Source: TMED69 sp036130055 (GTDB lineage: Bacteria; Pseudomonadota; Gammaproteobacteria; Ga0077536). From it: a stretch of 21,471 nucleotides of DNA. The first letter of the stretch is position 1; every line of letters begins with the position of its first letter. This document shows positions 1-7,794 of this stretch, piece after piece. Location of the stretch: positions 1-21,471 of the forward strand of contig JAYYOR010000039.1 of assembly GCA_036130055.1 (NCBI GenBank), in the 5' to 3' direction. Made by a program: the position numbers and the translations under genes. Below the pieces are notes generated by a model that had not been told where the DNA came from, ran no database searches, and was given only the letters and a program-made list of their open reading frames with translations.

Positions 1-365
1 ATGTATAAATTTTATGATACCGATTGATTGACCATCTAATTAAAATATACAGGAAAAATTAATATCCTAAACTTAATTATTTCAATTATAACGAAAATTA
101 TTGTTTTTATGCATTATCTATTCCAAATCTATCTAAAATAACTGGACTTGCTTTTAGTGTTTTGCATAACAAATTCTCGAGTGTAAACGAAAATAAAGAA
201 AATAAATTTACGTTTTCAATCAGAGCAACTAAAAGATACGGTTTCCCCCTTGATTGGCTAGATCGATTTTTCAACTTATATTATTCTTGAACTTTAAGAT
301 TTTTATGATACTCTCGCTCAGAGAGCTCGTAGAATAGTTATGCTCTTTAAGGTAAGGTTTTAACA
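1..365. other. AT-rich non-coding leader region
   Basis: No reading frame on either strand is long or convincing here, and all three plus frames stop within the first few dozen bases. The stretch is very AT-rich. A short hairpin (CTCTC at 311-315 with GAGAG at 321-325) sits about 40 bases before the cupin start and could be in its 5' leader; it has no T-run, so it is not a terminator. I see no promoter hexamer pair with proper spacing that I would defend. The region probably holds the promoter of the cupin-crotonase pair. Confidence 0.5.
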
Positions 366-815
366 ATGACAACACAACCAAACTTTTTTGATATCTCAAA
401 CCCTCTGTGGAAAAGGATTCCATCGGGCAACTCCTTTGACTACCCTATTGACTATTGGATGCTAATTTTAGGCCATGACCTTGAAGCGGGGCGTATCGAT
501 TTCCTGACACGCTGGGCCCCGGATAGTTATTGTCATTATCATAGGCATCTAGGTGAGACCACGAGCGTAGTGATTCAAGGAGAGCATCATCAGCACTGCG
601 AGAGCCCTAAAGAAACATATACAAAGGTAAGGCGTCCAGGTAGCGTGTCATGTGCTCCTGCGGGGGATTACCACATGGAAAAGGGCGGTCCGGATGGTTC
701 TTTGCTCTTTTTTAGCATGCAATGTAAAAATGAGTATGCGTTTGAAATACTTGATAAATGTGGCGCTGTCATTTCGGCCTTAAAATGCGCTGATTTCGTC
801 GCGGGTACTTATTAG
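366..815 (+). CDS. cupin-domain protein (ChrR-like)
   Basis: This is a small single-domain cupin of 149 residues, a metal-binding beta-barrel. Cupin motif 1 is visible as HYHRHLGETTSVVIQG at about residues 57-72, giving the His, His and Glu ligands. Motif 2 is PAGDYH at about residues 98-103, giving the last His. The layout resembles ChrR-like and 2,4'-dihydroxyacetophenone dioxygenase-like cupins, but nothing fixes the substrate. The ATG start has a TAAGG ribosome-binding site about 8 bases upstream. The crotonase gene starts 16 bases after the stop, so the two are probably one operon. It has no signal peptide or membrane segment and is likely cytoplasmic. It could be a dioxygenase, an isomerase or a sensor domain. 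Confidence 0.75.
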   Translation: MTTQPNFFDISNPLWKRIPSGNSFDYPIDYWMLILGHDLEAGRIDFLTRWAPDSYCHYHRHLGETTSVVIQGEHHQHCESPKETYTKVRRPGSVSCAPAGDYHMEKGGPDGSLLFFSMQCKNEYAFEILDKCGAVISALKCADFVAGTY

Positions 816-831
816 TCGTTTCACCACTCTT

Positions 832-1620
832 ATGAGCTTCGAAACGATAATTGTAAATAAAAAAGAAAAAATTACTCGCATTATCCTTAATAGACCTAAT
901 TCACTCAATGCAATCAAGCCCAAGATGCATGATGAACTTCAGATGGCTTTTGATGACTTTGCCGGCGACTCTAGTCAATGGTTGGCGGTTTTAGAGGGGG
1001 CAGGGCACAAAGCTTTTTGCGCTGGTAGCGACCTCAAGGAAATGGCGCGTTCTGAAGGTCACAAAAAACCTTATCCGACTTCTGGTTATGGCGGGTTAGT
1101 TGAAAGATATGACTTGTTCAAGCCTGTATTAGCGGCCGTTGATGGCTATGCCGTAGGCGGCGGTTTTGAGTTAGCTCTTGCGTGCGATTTAATTATTGCG
1201 ACTACTCGTTCGACTTTTGGATTACCCGAGCCACTTATAGGAGCTGTTGCTGTTGGAGGTGGGGTCCATCGATTATCTAGACAAATTGGGCTAAAACAAG
1301 CTATGGGCTTGATTCTTAGTGGTAGAAATATTCCAGCTAAACAAGCTTTCGATTTGGGTGTAATTACTGAACTAGTCGAGCCAGAACACCTTGAAGATTC
1401 AATTCAGCAATGGTGCACTGATATTCTTAGATGTGCGCCTTTAGCCGTACAAGCCTCAAAAGAAGCCGCTATGAAAGGGTTAGATGAAAAGGATTTGAAA
1501 TCTGCGATAAGTTCACAAGAATCTTACTCAATTTTTTCTAAGATGCAAAATTCGAATGATCGTATTGAAGGACCGAAGGCATTTTCTGAGAAGAGGCCAC
1601 CCAGGTGGTCGGGAGATTAA
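832..1620 (+). CDS. enoyl-CoA hydratase/isomerase family protein
   Basis: This is a crotonase-fold enzyme of 262 residues, the usual length. The oxyanion-hole segment AFCAGSDLKEMA lies at about residues 61-72. The second oxyanion segment, VDGYAVGGGFELALACD, is at about 103-119. Both acid/base glutamates of classical hydratases are present: Glu113 (GGGFE) and Glu133 (GLPEP). It should therefore be a true hydratase or dehydratase rather than a decarboxylase or hydrolase variant. The AGSDLKEM segment recalls carnitinyl-CoA dehydratase-like members, but the substrate cannot be read from sequence. There is no clear ribosome-binding site before this ATG, so translation may depend on coupling to the cupin gene 16 bases upstream. 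The gene converges on the hydroxyacid dehydrogenase with only 15 bases between the stops. Confidence 0.88.
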   Translation: MSFETIIVNKKEKITRIILNRPNSLNAIKPKMHDELQMAFDDFAGDSSQWLAVLEGAGHKAFCAGSDLKEMARSEGHKKPYPTSGYGGLVERYDLFKPVLAAVDGYAVGGGFELALACDLIIATTRSTFGLPEPLIGAVAVGGGVHRLSRQIGLKQAMGLILSGRNIPAKQAFDLGVITELVEPEHLEDSIQQWCTDILRCAPLAVQASKEAAMKGLDEKDLKSAISSQESYSIFSKMQNSNDRIEGPKAFSEKRPPRWSGD

Positions 1621-1635
1621 AGCGCCCCTTAAAGT

Positions 1636-2583
1636 TTAAAAGGAAGTCGCTAGATTGTTCGGCCTCAAACCTTTGCGCAGTCGGTTTATATTGTTAGCAA
1701 CTTCCTGCGATATTCCGTCCAAACTTAAATCAGTTGCTCCACCGATATGGGGTGTCGCAATGACATTGTAATTGAATAGTTTGTCATTTGGATCAAAAGG
1801 CTCAGACCAAAATACATCAAGTGCTGCGCCAGCTATCATTTTTCTCTCCAATGCGAATAAAAGAGCCTTGTAACTTACCGTTTTACCTCTTGACACATTT
1901 ATAAAGAAGGCGCTCTTTTTCATTAATTTAAATAGGTTTTCGTCTATCAGATTGTAGTTTTTCCTGCCACCAGAGACCGTCACGATCACAAAATCAGCGG
2001 TTCCTATTATTTCAGGCAATTGATCGAAGGTTATTCCTATATCTGGTTTTTGAATTGTAGCCGTTAAACTTTCTTGGCTACTAAACACCCCAATCGTTTT
2101 AGCGTCGAATCCGTTTAATCTTTTATGGAGAGCTTTTCCAATATCACCATATCCGATTATTGCAACGGTGCTTTTCCATATATTGGAGCCGAGTGGTGCG
2201 CCAAATTTTTTGTCTCGAAACCAACTTTGAGCATCATTTATCCATCGAGATAGCATTATCATATAGCCGATAGTGAGTTCAGCTACGGACTCCGCGTTTC
2301 CCGTGCCGCCCGATGGAACGTTAGCTACAAAAACTTTGTTTCTATTTGCCGCTTTAATATCAATCGTGTCGAGACCAACTCCAAACTGTTGCACCAATTT
2401 AAGTGATTTACTTGCCAAAATATTCTCCGTTATTGGGGCAATTACAGGTATCAAAACCTCGCTTCTAATAGCAGCTTCATCTGTTTTTTCTGGCGAACAC
2501 TCCTCGATAATATCGTTTGGAAGCTTGCTGCGTAAACAGGCTAAAATTTTTTTGTAACCTTTCACGCAAAGTGTGATTTTCAT
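1636..2583 (-). CDS. D-2-hydroxyacid dehydrogenase (NAD-dependent)
   Basis: This is a protein of 315 residues in the phosphoglycerate/D-lactate dehydrogenase superfamily, reducing 2-keto acids to D-2-hydroxy acids or the reverse. The Rossmann fingerprint GYGDIG is at residues 144-149. The catalytic Arg is Arg232 (NVSRGK), the Glu is Glu261 (WSEP) and the His is His279 (TPHIGG), so the active site is complete. The substrate-binding loop FGVGLDTID is at about 67-75. There is no C-terminal ACT domain, so it is unlikely to be the full-length regulated serine-pathway SerA. A glyoxylate/hydroxypyruvate or phosphoglycerate dehydrogenase-like role is possible. It starts at an ATG with a distant AAAGG upstream. 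It is a single minus-strand gene beside the tRNA-Leu. Confidence 0.87.
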   Translation of the reverse strand: MKITLCVKGYKKILACLRSKLPNDIIEECSPEKTDEAAIRSEVLIPVIAPITENILASKSLKLVQQFGVGLDTIDIKAANRNKVFVANVPSGGTGNAESVAELTIGYMIMLSRWINDAQSWFRDKKFGAPLGSNIWKSTVAIIGYGDIGKALHKRLNGFDAKTIGVFSSQESLTATIQKPDIGITFDQLPEIIGTADFVIVTVSGGRKNYNLIDENLFKLMKKSAFFINVSRGKTVSYKALLFALERKMIAGAALDVFWSEPFDPNDKLFNYNVIATPHIGGATDLSLDGISQEVANNINRLRKGLRPNNLATSF

Positions 2584-2690
2584 TTCTGTTTAACGAAGCC
2601 TTTATTTCTAGTACTATTATGAGGTTACTTAATATTTAAACGAAGGTACAGTTGATTACATATATATTGTTTATTCAACAGTAGATTTAA

Positions 2691-2778
2691 GCCCGGGTGG
2701 CGGAATTGGTAGACGCACCAGACTTAAAATCTGGCGACCGAATAGGTCGTGCCGGTTCGATTCCGGCCCCGGGCACCA
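2691..2778 (+). tRNA. tRNA-Leu (anticodon TAA)
   Basis: This is a class II tRNA with a long variable arm. The acceptor stem pairs GCCCGGG (2691-2697) with CCCGGGC (2768-2774), followed by discriminator A and an encoded CCA at 2776-2778. The D-arm contains AATTGGTAGACGC. The anticodon stem CCAGA/TCTGG encloses a loop of CTTAAAA, which places the anticodon TAA at 2725-2727 and reads UUA leucine codons. The T-arm is CCGGTTCGATTCCGG. All arms pair well. No second copy of the 3' end was seen in the window, so there is no sign of an integrated element here. Confidence 0.97.
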
Positions 2779-2867
2779 GTATAAATTAGTTCCTCTAAGA
2801 TAGTAGGTTTGATTTACTTTGTTAGTTTTGGGTACTTAAATATTTTTGTTGTTGTTCACTAACCTGG

Positions 2868-3311
2868 TTAAGCCCGATTGAACATGAGCTGGTTCCCAAC
2901 GACAGGCGTCCATCGTTTAATTCTTCTTACGACACGTTGGTTAGCGGTTTCGCCGTCGAAAGAAACAATAATTGGTTCAGGTAATGTAATTGGTAAATTA
3001 ATAATTTCGGCATTTAAAACTGCTAAAACGCGGTTTCCGACATTCATTACCGCGCCTAAATATGAGTTGCAATTTGAACATGTCAGGAAATCTGCTGTTT
3101 TGGTGCTAAATTGGTAACGATTGAGGTGAGCTAATACAGAAATCTTGTATTCAACTTGGCCTAATGGATCTGAAACGTGGAGGTGCTTTCGTTGCTGTGT
3201 ACAAAATGAGCAAGTGCACTTACGAACCTGCCAATTAAGGGGGGGTATTGCCGTAGAAAAACGGTACTCAAGGCTACCGCATTCGCAGGATGCGTAGAAA
3301 TCTTCAAACAC
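2868..3311 (-). CDS. GFA/CENP-V family zinc protein
   Basis: This is a protein of 147 residues with the cysteine pattern of the GFA family (glutathione-dependent formaldehyde-activating enzyme and CENP-V relatives). Cys9 and Cys11 (CECG) pair with Cys78 and Cys81 (CSNC) as the expected structural zinc site. Cys32, Cys34 and Cys37 (CTCSFC) form the second site. The biochemical role of most family members is unproven, and the formaldehyde-glutathione assignment should not be assumed. The start is a GTG. An in-frame stop lies only nine bases further upstream, and an AGG about 5 bases before the GTG acts as a weak ribosome-binding site. It stands alone on the minus strand between the tRNA and the divergent helicase gene. 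Confidence 0.8.
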   Translation of the reverse strand: MFEDFYASCECGSLEYRFSTAIPPLNWQVRKCTCSFCTQQRKHLHVSDPLGQVEYKISVLAHLNRYQFSTKTADFLTCSNCNSYLGAVMNVGNRVLAVLNAEIINLPITLPEPIIVSFDGETANQRVVRRIKRWTPVVGNQLMFNRA

Positions 3312-3616
3312 AACAGCCTAATGTCCTTTATTTGTGGTTCCCCGTTATGATTCTTGATTAATTGAAAAAATTTTTCTCCCTTAAATTTTTCTCTCTTAAT
3401 TGTGAGTAACACGGATATTATTATGATACTATGTTTGTTGTTTATATTAAATTTTCATGGGGCTTCTGTATCACGTCCTCTCTTGCGAAATCCTATTTAT
3501 TTATTGGTCTCCATAATCTTCGAAAATTATAAGCCTTACTTACATGCGCAGTGTATCCATGAGCAAAGCAATAGGTGCACCTCGGTTGTTCTAGCCCCTT
3601 TGATTGGAAATATATC
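3312..3616. other. divergent intergenic region between GFA and helicase genes
   Basis: This 305-base gap separates two divergent genes and so should hold both promoters. It contains a 15-base tandem repeat, listed separately. Short open frames cross it on both strands, but they lack recognisable motifs and a good ribosome-binding site, so I do not call them genes. A long leader before the helicase would be in keeping with cold-regulated DEAD-box genes, but no conserved structure is visible to me. Confidence 0.4.
3368..3397. repeat. two-copy 15-bp tandem repeat
   Basis: AAATTTTTCTCCCTT (3368-3382) is followed directly by AAATTTTTCTCTCTT (3383-3397), with a single C/T difference. It lies about 60-85 bases upstream of the GFA gene start. 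It may be slippage in an AT-rich spacer or a pair of protein-binding half-sites. Confidence 0.6.
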
Positions 3617-4882
3617 ATGACATTTGAAGATTTGGGTTTATCATATTCACTTATTAAGGGAATTCGAGATGTTGGATATGTTAATCCTACCTTAATTCAG
3701 CAACAATCGATTCCTAGCATTTTGGCTGGGCATGATGTGGTTGGCTCTGCTGAAACAGGTACCGGAAAAACAGCAGGATTCGTTTTGCCAATGTTACAAA
3801 TTCTTGATCGTTCTATTGTAACATTGAGTTTTCAAACAAGAAGTCTAATACTATGCCCCACTCGAGAATTAGCTGACCAAATATATAAAAGTGTCTTATC
3901 TCACGGAAAATTTCTTAGTCTTAAAACGACAGTAGTTTATGGTGGTGTAAGTATAAATCCGCAAAAGAAAATATTAAGAACCGGAGTTGATATTTTGATA
4001 GCTACACCGGGCCGACTTTTGGATTTATCGAATCAAAATGCTATTAACTTTGAAAGTCTTGAAATTTTTGTAGCGGACGAGGCCGATCGGATGTTAGACA
4101 TGGGATTTATTAAAGATATAAAAAAAATAGTTTCTATGTTGCCGCAAGAGAGGCAGAATCTTTTGTTTTCCGCAACCTTTCCCAAAAATGTTAAAAAATT
4201 AATTAAATTTATTGCAAAAAATCCGATCCAAATAGATGCAAATGAAAAGAATAAAAAAGTGATTGACATCACCGAAAGATTTTTTATCGTTGAAAAAAAC
4301 CAAAAGATGGGTTTGTTAAAACAATTGATTAAAAATGAAAATTGGTATCAGGCTTTAGTTTTTGTTCGTACAAAACGAGGGGCAGATGCATTGACTCGTC
4401 GGCTAAAAAAACAGAAATTGATATGTGGCGCAATTCATGGTGATAAGAGTCAAAAACAGCGGATGCAGGTTTTGGAAGATTTTAAAATGAATACGATCCA
4501 GATATTAATATGCACCGATATTGTAGCACGCGGTATTGATATTTTTGGCCTACCTTGCGTTGTAAATTATGACATGCCTTATTTGCCTGAGGACTACATT
4601 CATAGGATAGGTAGAACCGGTCGGGCAGGAGAAAAAGGCGATGCGATATCTTTTGTCAGTATTGAGGAAAAAAAGATCATTTATGGAATAGAAAGGTTTA
4701 CAAATAAAAAGATAACATTGGAGAATTACTACTTTGACAAGAATAATTTTTCATCAAATTTTACAGCACCAAGTGAGAATAAAAAAAACAGATCTGTTAT
4801 GCCTGATAAGGTCGAAAAGTCGGCTACTAAGATGAGAAAGAAAAGACCTAAGAAGGTTAGAGAGGCAAAGCATAGTAAATAA
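3617..4882 (+). CDS. rhlE: DEAD-box ATP-dependent RNA helicase (RhlE type)
   Basis: This is a protein of 421 residues that unwinds RNA duplexes using ATP, in ribosome assembly or RNA turnover. The Q motif is PTLIQQQSIP (24-33) and the Walker A motif is AETGTGKT (45-52). PTREL is at 81-85, the DEAD box at 154-157 and SAT at 185-187. In the second RecA domain are ARGID (304-308) and HRIGRTGRAG (329-338). Every core motif is intact. The C-terminal tail from about residue 385 is rich in lysine and arginine, typical of RNA-binding tails. I chose the ATG at 3617, where MTFEDLGLSY matches the family N-terminus and GGAAA lies upstream. An in-frame ATG 42 bases earlier would add an unlikely 14-residue leader. 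RhlE is the closest of the family names; I am less sure of the subfamily than of the helicase. Confidence 0.92.
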   Translation: MTFEDLGLSYSLIKGIRDVGYVNPTLIQQQSIPSILAGHDVVGSAETGTGKTAGFVLPMLQILDRSIVTLSFQTRSLILCPTRELADQIYKSVLSHGKFLSLKTTVVYGGVSINPQKKILRTGVDILIATPGRLLDLSNQNAINFESLEIFVADEADRMLDMGFIKDIKKIVSMLPQERQNLLFSATFPKNVKKLIKFIAKNPIQIDANEKNKKVIDITERFFIVEKNQKMGLLKQLIKNENWYQALVFVRTKRGADALTRRLKKQKLICGAIHGDKSQKQRMQVLEDFKMNTIQILICTDIVARGIDIFGLPCVVNYDMPYLPEDYIHRIGRTGRAGEKGDAISFVSIEEKKIIYGIERFTNKKITLENYYFDKNNFSSNFTAPSENKKNRSVMPDKVEKSATKMRKKRPKKVREAKHSK

Positions 4883-5156
4883 GGTTTTAAAAAAATATGA
4901 ATTGGCTTACCTTATGTTTTATGGACTTGTTAACAAAGACTTTGTTGATTTATTATTTTTTTTAATTTTAACGCATTTTTTTTGAAAAAACTTTAGTTTT
5001 TTAGTGATTTTAACCACTTCCTTTGTATCTCAAATCGGTGCTTGCAATAAGAATGCTTGGTCTTAATCAGCATGTTTGGAAGTTGCCAAAGCAATAATTT
5101 CAAAACTATGATAGTGCGTTGGTGCAGATAACCTTAAAAAATTACCAGGGTAAAAA

Positions 5157-5885
5157 ATGTCAAATACTTATTTTCTCGTCCTACAACATATCGCGATCGA
5201 ACATCCCGGTTTTATTCGAGATTTGATGAACGAAGCTGATATAACCTGGGATACTATCCATTTAGATCAGGGCGAAAAATTACCGACAAATATAGATAAA
5301 TATTCCGGTGTTCTATCAATGGGCGGACCCATGGATGTATGGGAAAAAGAGCATCATCCATGGATTCACGATGAAGAGTTGTTTATACGGCAGTGGGTGT
5401 TGGATTATAAAAAACCTTTCCTTGGAATTTGTCTTGGCCACCAATTACTAGCAACCGCTCTTGGGGGAAAAGTTGAAAGGGCAAAAAAGGCAGAAGTCGG
5501 GATATACCCCATTAGTTTGACTAGTGATGGAAGGTCGCATGTTTTTTTTAATAATTGCCCCAGCGAATTTATGGGTTTGCAGTGGCACGGAGCAGAAGTT
5601 ACTTCTGCACCGAATGGTTCAAAAATTTTAGCACAATCTAAGGATTGCCAAATTCAATCATTAGCTATTGGTAATCATGCATTTAGTTTTCAATTTCATC
5701 TAGAGATAACACCTACGACGGTTGATGAGTGGGCTGAAGTGGATGCTTATAGAATTTCTCTTGAATCCCAATTAGGTCCAAATGGATTGAAAAAATTCAG
5801 AACTAATGCAGTTTCATATTTGTCATACTTTAATCTACTGGCGAAAAGTATATTTGATAATTGGCTTAAAGCATCAACTATCTAA
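5157..5885 (+). CDS. class I glutamine amidotransferase, stand-alone (GMP synthase-like)
   Basis: This protein of 242 residues has only a GATase1 domain, with no synthetase partner domain. The catalytic triad is complete: Cys92 in GICLGHQ, His181 and Glu183 in FQFHLE. The oxyanion segment SMGGPMD is at 54-60. This layout matches the free-standing GMP-synthase-like amidotransferase group, whose members hydrolyse glutamine or gamma-glutamyl compounds, often of unknown substrate. It is not a PabA or TrpG, so it should not be taken as the partner of the PabB domain further right. The start ATG has AGGG six bases upstream. It converges on the iron alcohol dehydrogenase with 14 bases between stops, leaving little room for a terminator. 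Confidence 0.85.
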   Translation: MSNTYFLVLQHIAIEHPGFIRDLMNEADITWDTIHLDQGEKLPTNIDKYSGVLSMGGPMDVWEKEHHPWIHDEELFIRQWVLDYKKPFLGICLGHQLLATALGGKVERAKKAEVGIYPISLTSDGRSHVFFNNCPSEFMGLQWHGAEVTSAPNGSKILAQSKDCQIQSLAIGNHAFSFQFHLEITPTTVDEWAEVDAYRISLESQLGPNGLKKFRTNAVSYLSYFNLLAKSIFDNWLKASTI

Positions 5886-5899
5886 AATGTTTGGCTCAT

Positions 5900-7036
5900 T
5901 TAACGCATTGCTGTTTCATATAATTGAATATAGTCTTCTAATAGACATGTTCGGGGATTTGTAAAAGTGCAAATATCTTTCATGGCATGGCTCGCTAATT
6001 CCGGTATTGAGTCACTCTTTACCCCCATCTCAGTTAGGTTAGCTGGAAGTTTTAATTCTGAGTTTAATTTCCTAATAAAATCTGAAGGATCAGCATTTGC
6101 TTTATTGCCTAACGAGATATTTAGCCTTTCATATTTATCCCCAACGTGATCGCGATTGAAGTCAAGAATTGTCGGTAGTATTACTGCATTAAGTGTCCCG
6201 TGGTGTAGTCGAAGTGATTGATCTGCTCCACAAGCATGGCTCATCGAGTGGACCGCGCCCAGTCCCTTGCTGAACGCCATTGCTCCCTCAAGCGAAGCCA
6301 TCATCATATTCCATCTCGCATCTTCATCTTTCCCGTCTTTTACAGCTTGAAAAAGATGTCCATCTCGGATTCCTCTTTGGATACCATCACAAGCAACCGC
6401 CTCAGCTGGGGGGTTTATTTGGTTTGATAGAAGCGCTTCAATGCAGTGAGTCATCGCGTCCATACCCGTAGCGGCCGTCAAAAGGGCTGGTAGAGGGAGG
6501 GTTAACAACGGATCGCATATTGCTATTACAGGGATAAGTTCCCTGCTCGCTAAGATCAATTTTTCGCCGGTTTTCATAATTATCACGGCTCCTGTTGATA
6601 TTTCGCTTCCTGTTCCCGAGGTTGTAGGAATAGCAATTACAGGAGCAACCTTCTCGATTTTTTTGGCCCCTTTCAAACCAGCTGTATACTCACCTAGTTC
6701 CCCCTCATGAGATACTGCAAGGGCGACAGCCTTTCCTAGATCCATCGAAGAACCACCCCCTAATGAAATGATTCCATCACAATCCATTTCTTTATACATC
6801 GCGGCCGCGTTTTCGACCGCGATTTGTGTCGGATTTTCTGGAGTTCCATCAAAGATCGTTAGTTGGGCACTGTCCCCTAGGAGATCTTTTATTTTCTGCA
6901 CAAGCCCAATCTTTACTAATCCAATATCCGTACATAGTAAAGGCCTTTCAATATTGCATTGCCTTAGACTTCTAGCGAGTTTAGAAGTAGCTCCGTGATC
7001 AAAAATTGTGTGGTTCATAAAACTTAGGATAGTCAC
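5900..7036 (-). CDS. iron-containing alcohol dehydrogenase
   Basis: This is a group III (Fe-dependent) NAD(P) alcohol dehydrogenase of 378 residues, the usual length. The nucleotide-binding segment is SLGGGSSMDLGKA (91-103), followed by PTTSGTGSE (137-145). The metal ligands expected for the family are all present: Asp193 and His197 (GMDAMTH), His263 (GAVHSMSH) and His279 (LHHG). The substrate is unknown; the family includes 4-hydroxybutyrate, 1,3-propanediol, lactaldehyde and ethanol dehydrogenases. The start is a GTG with TAGGTG eight bases upstream. The ATG six codons in is an alternative that would trim the first beta strand. It follows the DUF1826 gene by 20 bases on the same strand. It is therefore probably the third gene of the operon led by the COG0523 GTPase, an unusual place for this enzyme. 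Confidence 0.9.
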   Translation of the reverse strand: MTILSFMNHTIFDHGATSKLARSLRQCNIERPLLCTDIGLVKIGLVQKIKDLLGDSAQLTIFDGTPENPTQIAVENAAAMYKEMDCDGIISLGGGSSMDLGKAVALAVSHEGELGEYTAGLKGAKKIEKVAPVIAIPTTSGTGSEISTGAVIIMKTGEKLILASRELIPVIAICDPLLTLPLPALLTAATGMDAMTHCIEALLSNQINPPAEAVACDGIQRGIRDGHLFQAVKDGKDEDARWNMMMASLEGAMAFSKGLGAVHSMSHACGADQSLRLHHGTLNAVILPTILDFNRDHVGDKYERLNISLGNKANADPSDFIRKLNSELKLPANLTEMGVKSDSIPELASHAMKDICTFTNPRTCLLEDYIQLYETAMR

Positions 7037-7056
7037 GATTAAAACACCTATTCATT

Positions 7057-7794
7057 CTAATCAAGTCTTGGTCTATTGGATGCGAAATCAAGTGAGACAA
7101 GAAGTCGGCTATTCCTATTATCGATATAAGGAGAACGATGAACTAAACCGCGTCCTTTATTATCAACCCAATTTTCGCCCTTCATAATTGCAACATCGCC
7201 CGTTGCAAGCCTATTTATATCTTTGACTGATTTAAATAAACCGGACTTATCATCTGGCATTCCTTGATTTCCAGTCCCAAGTTTGTTGCGATTTACGTAT
7301 TCATGCTGAAGCCATTCCGTCGCTTTTCCTTTGTAAGTTGTGATTAATCTGCAAGGTAGGCTATCGACATGAAATCGAGGGCACATCGATTCATGAAGTA
7401 CTGTTAATTTAAGAACAGCATCCTTTATTTCGAATAACTTGCAAAATCTCTTGACTAAACAAGAGATATCATAGATTAAGGGGGCTGTTTGTTTTACCTT
7501 ATTTATTTTTTCTTCTATCAGTGTAAAAGCGTTTTTTGGTGTTACCTTTATTACCGCCCTCAAGTGGGGTTCGTATTCTGTAATATGTTTTGAAGCTTGT
7601 CGTATTTCATGATTGAGCTCGCGACACCAGACCGACATATTGATGTTGTCCTCATAGATTTTCGATAAAATTGTTGGGTTGTTGCTAAAAATGCTGCTCG
7701 GCTTAACAGGATGTGTTAAAGGTTCTGTTGTGCTTGAACTAATAATCACGAATCCTGTTCCCATGTTGGAAATGGATCGTTTAGCGTCTTCCAA
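7057..7794 (-). CDS. DUF1826 family protein
   Basis: This protein of 245 residues belongs to DUF1826, a family often found beside COG0523 zinc GTPases. The family core is visible as CPRFHVD at 138-144, followed by RLITTYKGKATEWL (149-162) and a C-terminal GRGLVHRSP (214-222). The spacing of His142-x-Asp144, then His219, then Arg230 (NSRLLVSLDF) looks like the iron and 2-oxoglutarate ligands of a dioxygenase. The function is not established, so I name only the family. The start is a TTG with AAAAGG nine bases upstream. It overlaps the end of the GTPase gene by 49 bases. The later ATG at 7764 has no ribosome-binding site. The overlap implies coupled translation with the GTPase. Confidence 0.82.
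   Translation of the reverse strand: MEDAKRSISNMGTGFVIISSSTTEPLTHPVKPSSIFSNNPTILSKIYEDNINMSVWCRELNHEIRQASKHITEYEPHLRAVIKVTPKNAFTLIEEKINKVKQTAPLIYDISCLVKRFCKLFEIKDAVLKLTVLHESMCPRFHVDSLPCRLITTYKGKATEWLQHEYVNRNKLGTGNQGMPDDKSGLFKSVKDINRLATGDVAIMKGENWVDNKGRGLVHRSPYIDNRNSRLLVSLDFASNRPRLD

Noticed and set aside
2691..2778. tRNA-Leu as integration site for a mobile element
   Set aside because: No integrase gene and no second copy of the tRNA 3' end were found in the window.
3161..3412. Minus-strand open frame of 83 codons overlapping the GFA gene
   Set aside because: It is out of frame with the well-supported GFA gene and has no family similarity I can recognise; the repeated Lys/Glu/Phe pattern comes from the tandem repeat.
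3575..3616. Longer N-terminus for the helicase from the ATG at 3575
   Set aside because: The family N-terminus begins exactly at the later ATG (MTFEDLGL), which also has GGAAA upstream.
3402..3620. Open frame of 72 codons upstream of the helicase
   Set aside because: No recognisable motif or good ribosome-binding site, and it overlaps the helicase start; more likely leader sequence.
4879..5002. Possible terminators after the helicase: ATAAGGT/ACCTTAT (4879-4915) and AAAAAACT/AGTTTTTT (4985-5002)
   Set aside because: The first has a 23-base loop and short stem, the second is almost all AT with a two-base loop; neither is a convincing intrinsic terminator.
5157..5885. Glutamine amidotransferase as the PabA partner of the PabB-PabC fusion
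   Set aside because: Its motifs and length fit stand-alone GMP-synthase-like amidotransferases, and it lies about 5 kb away in a different transcription unit.
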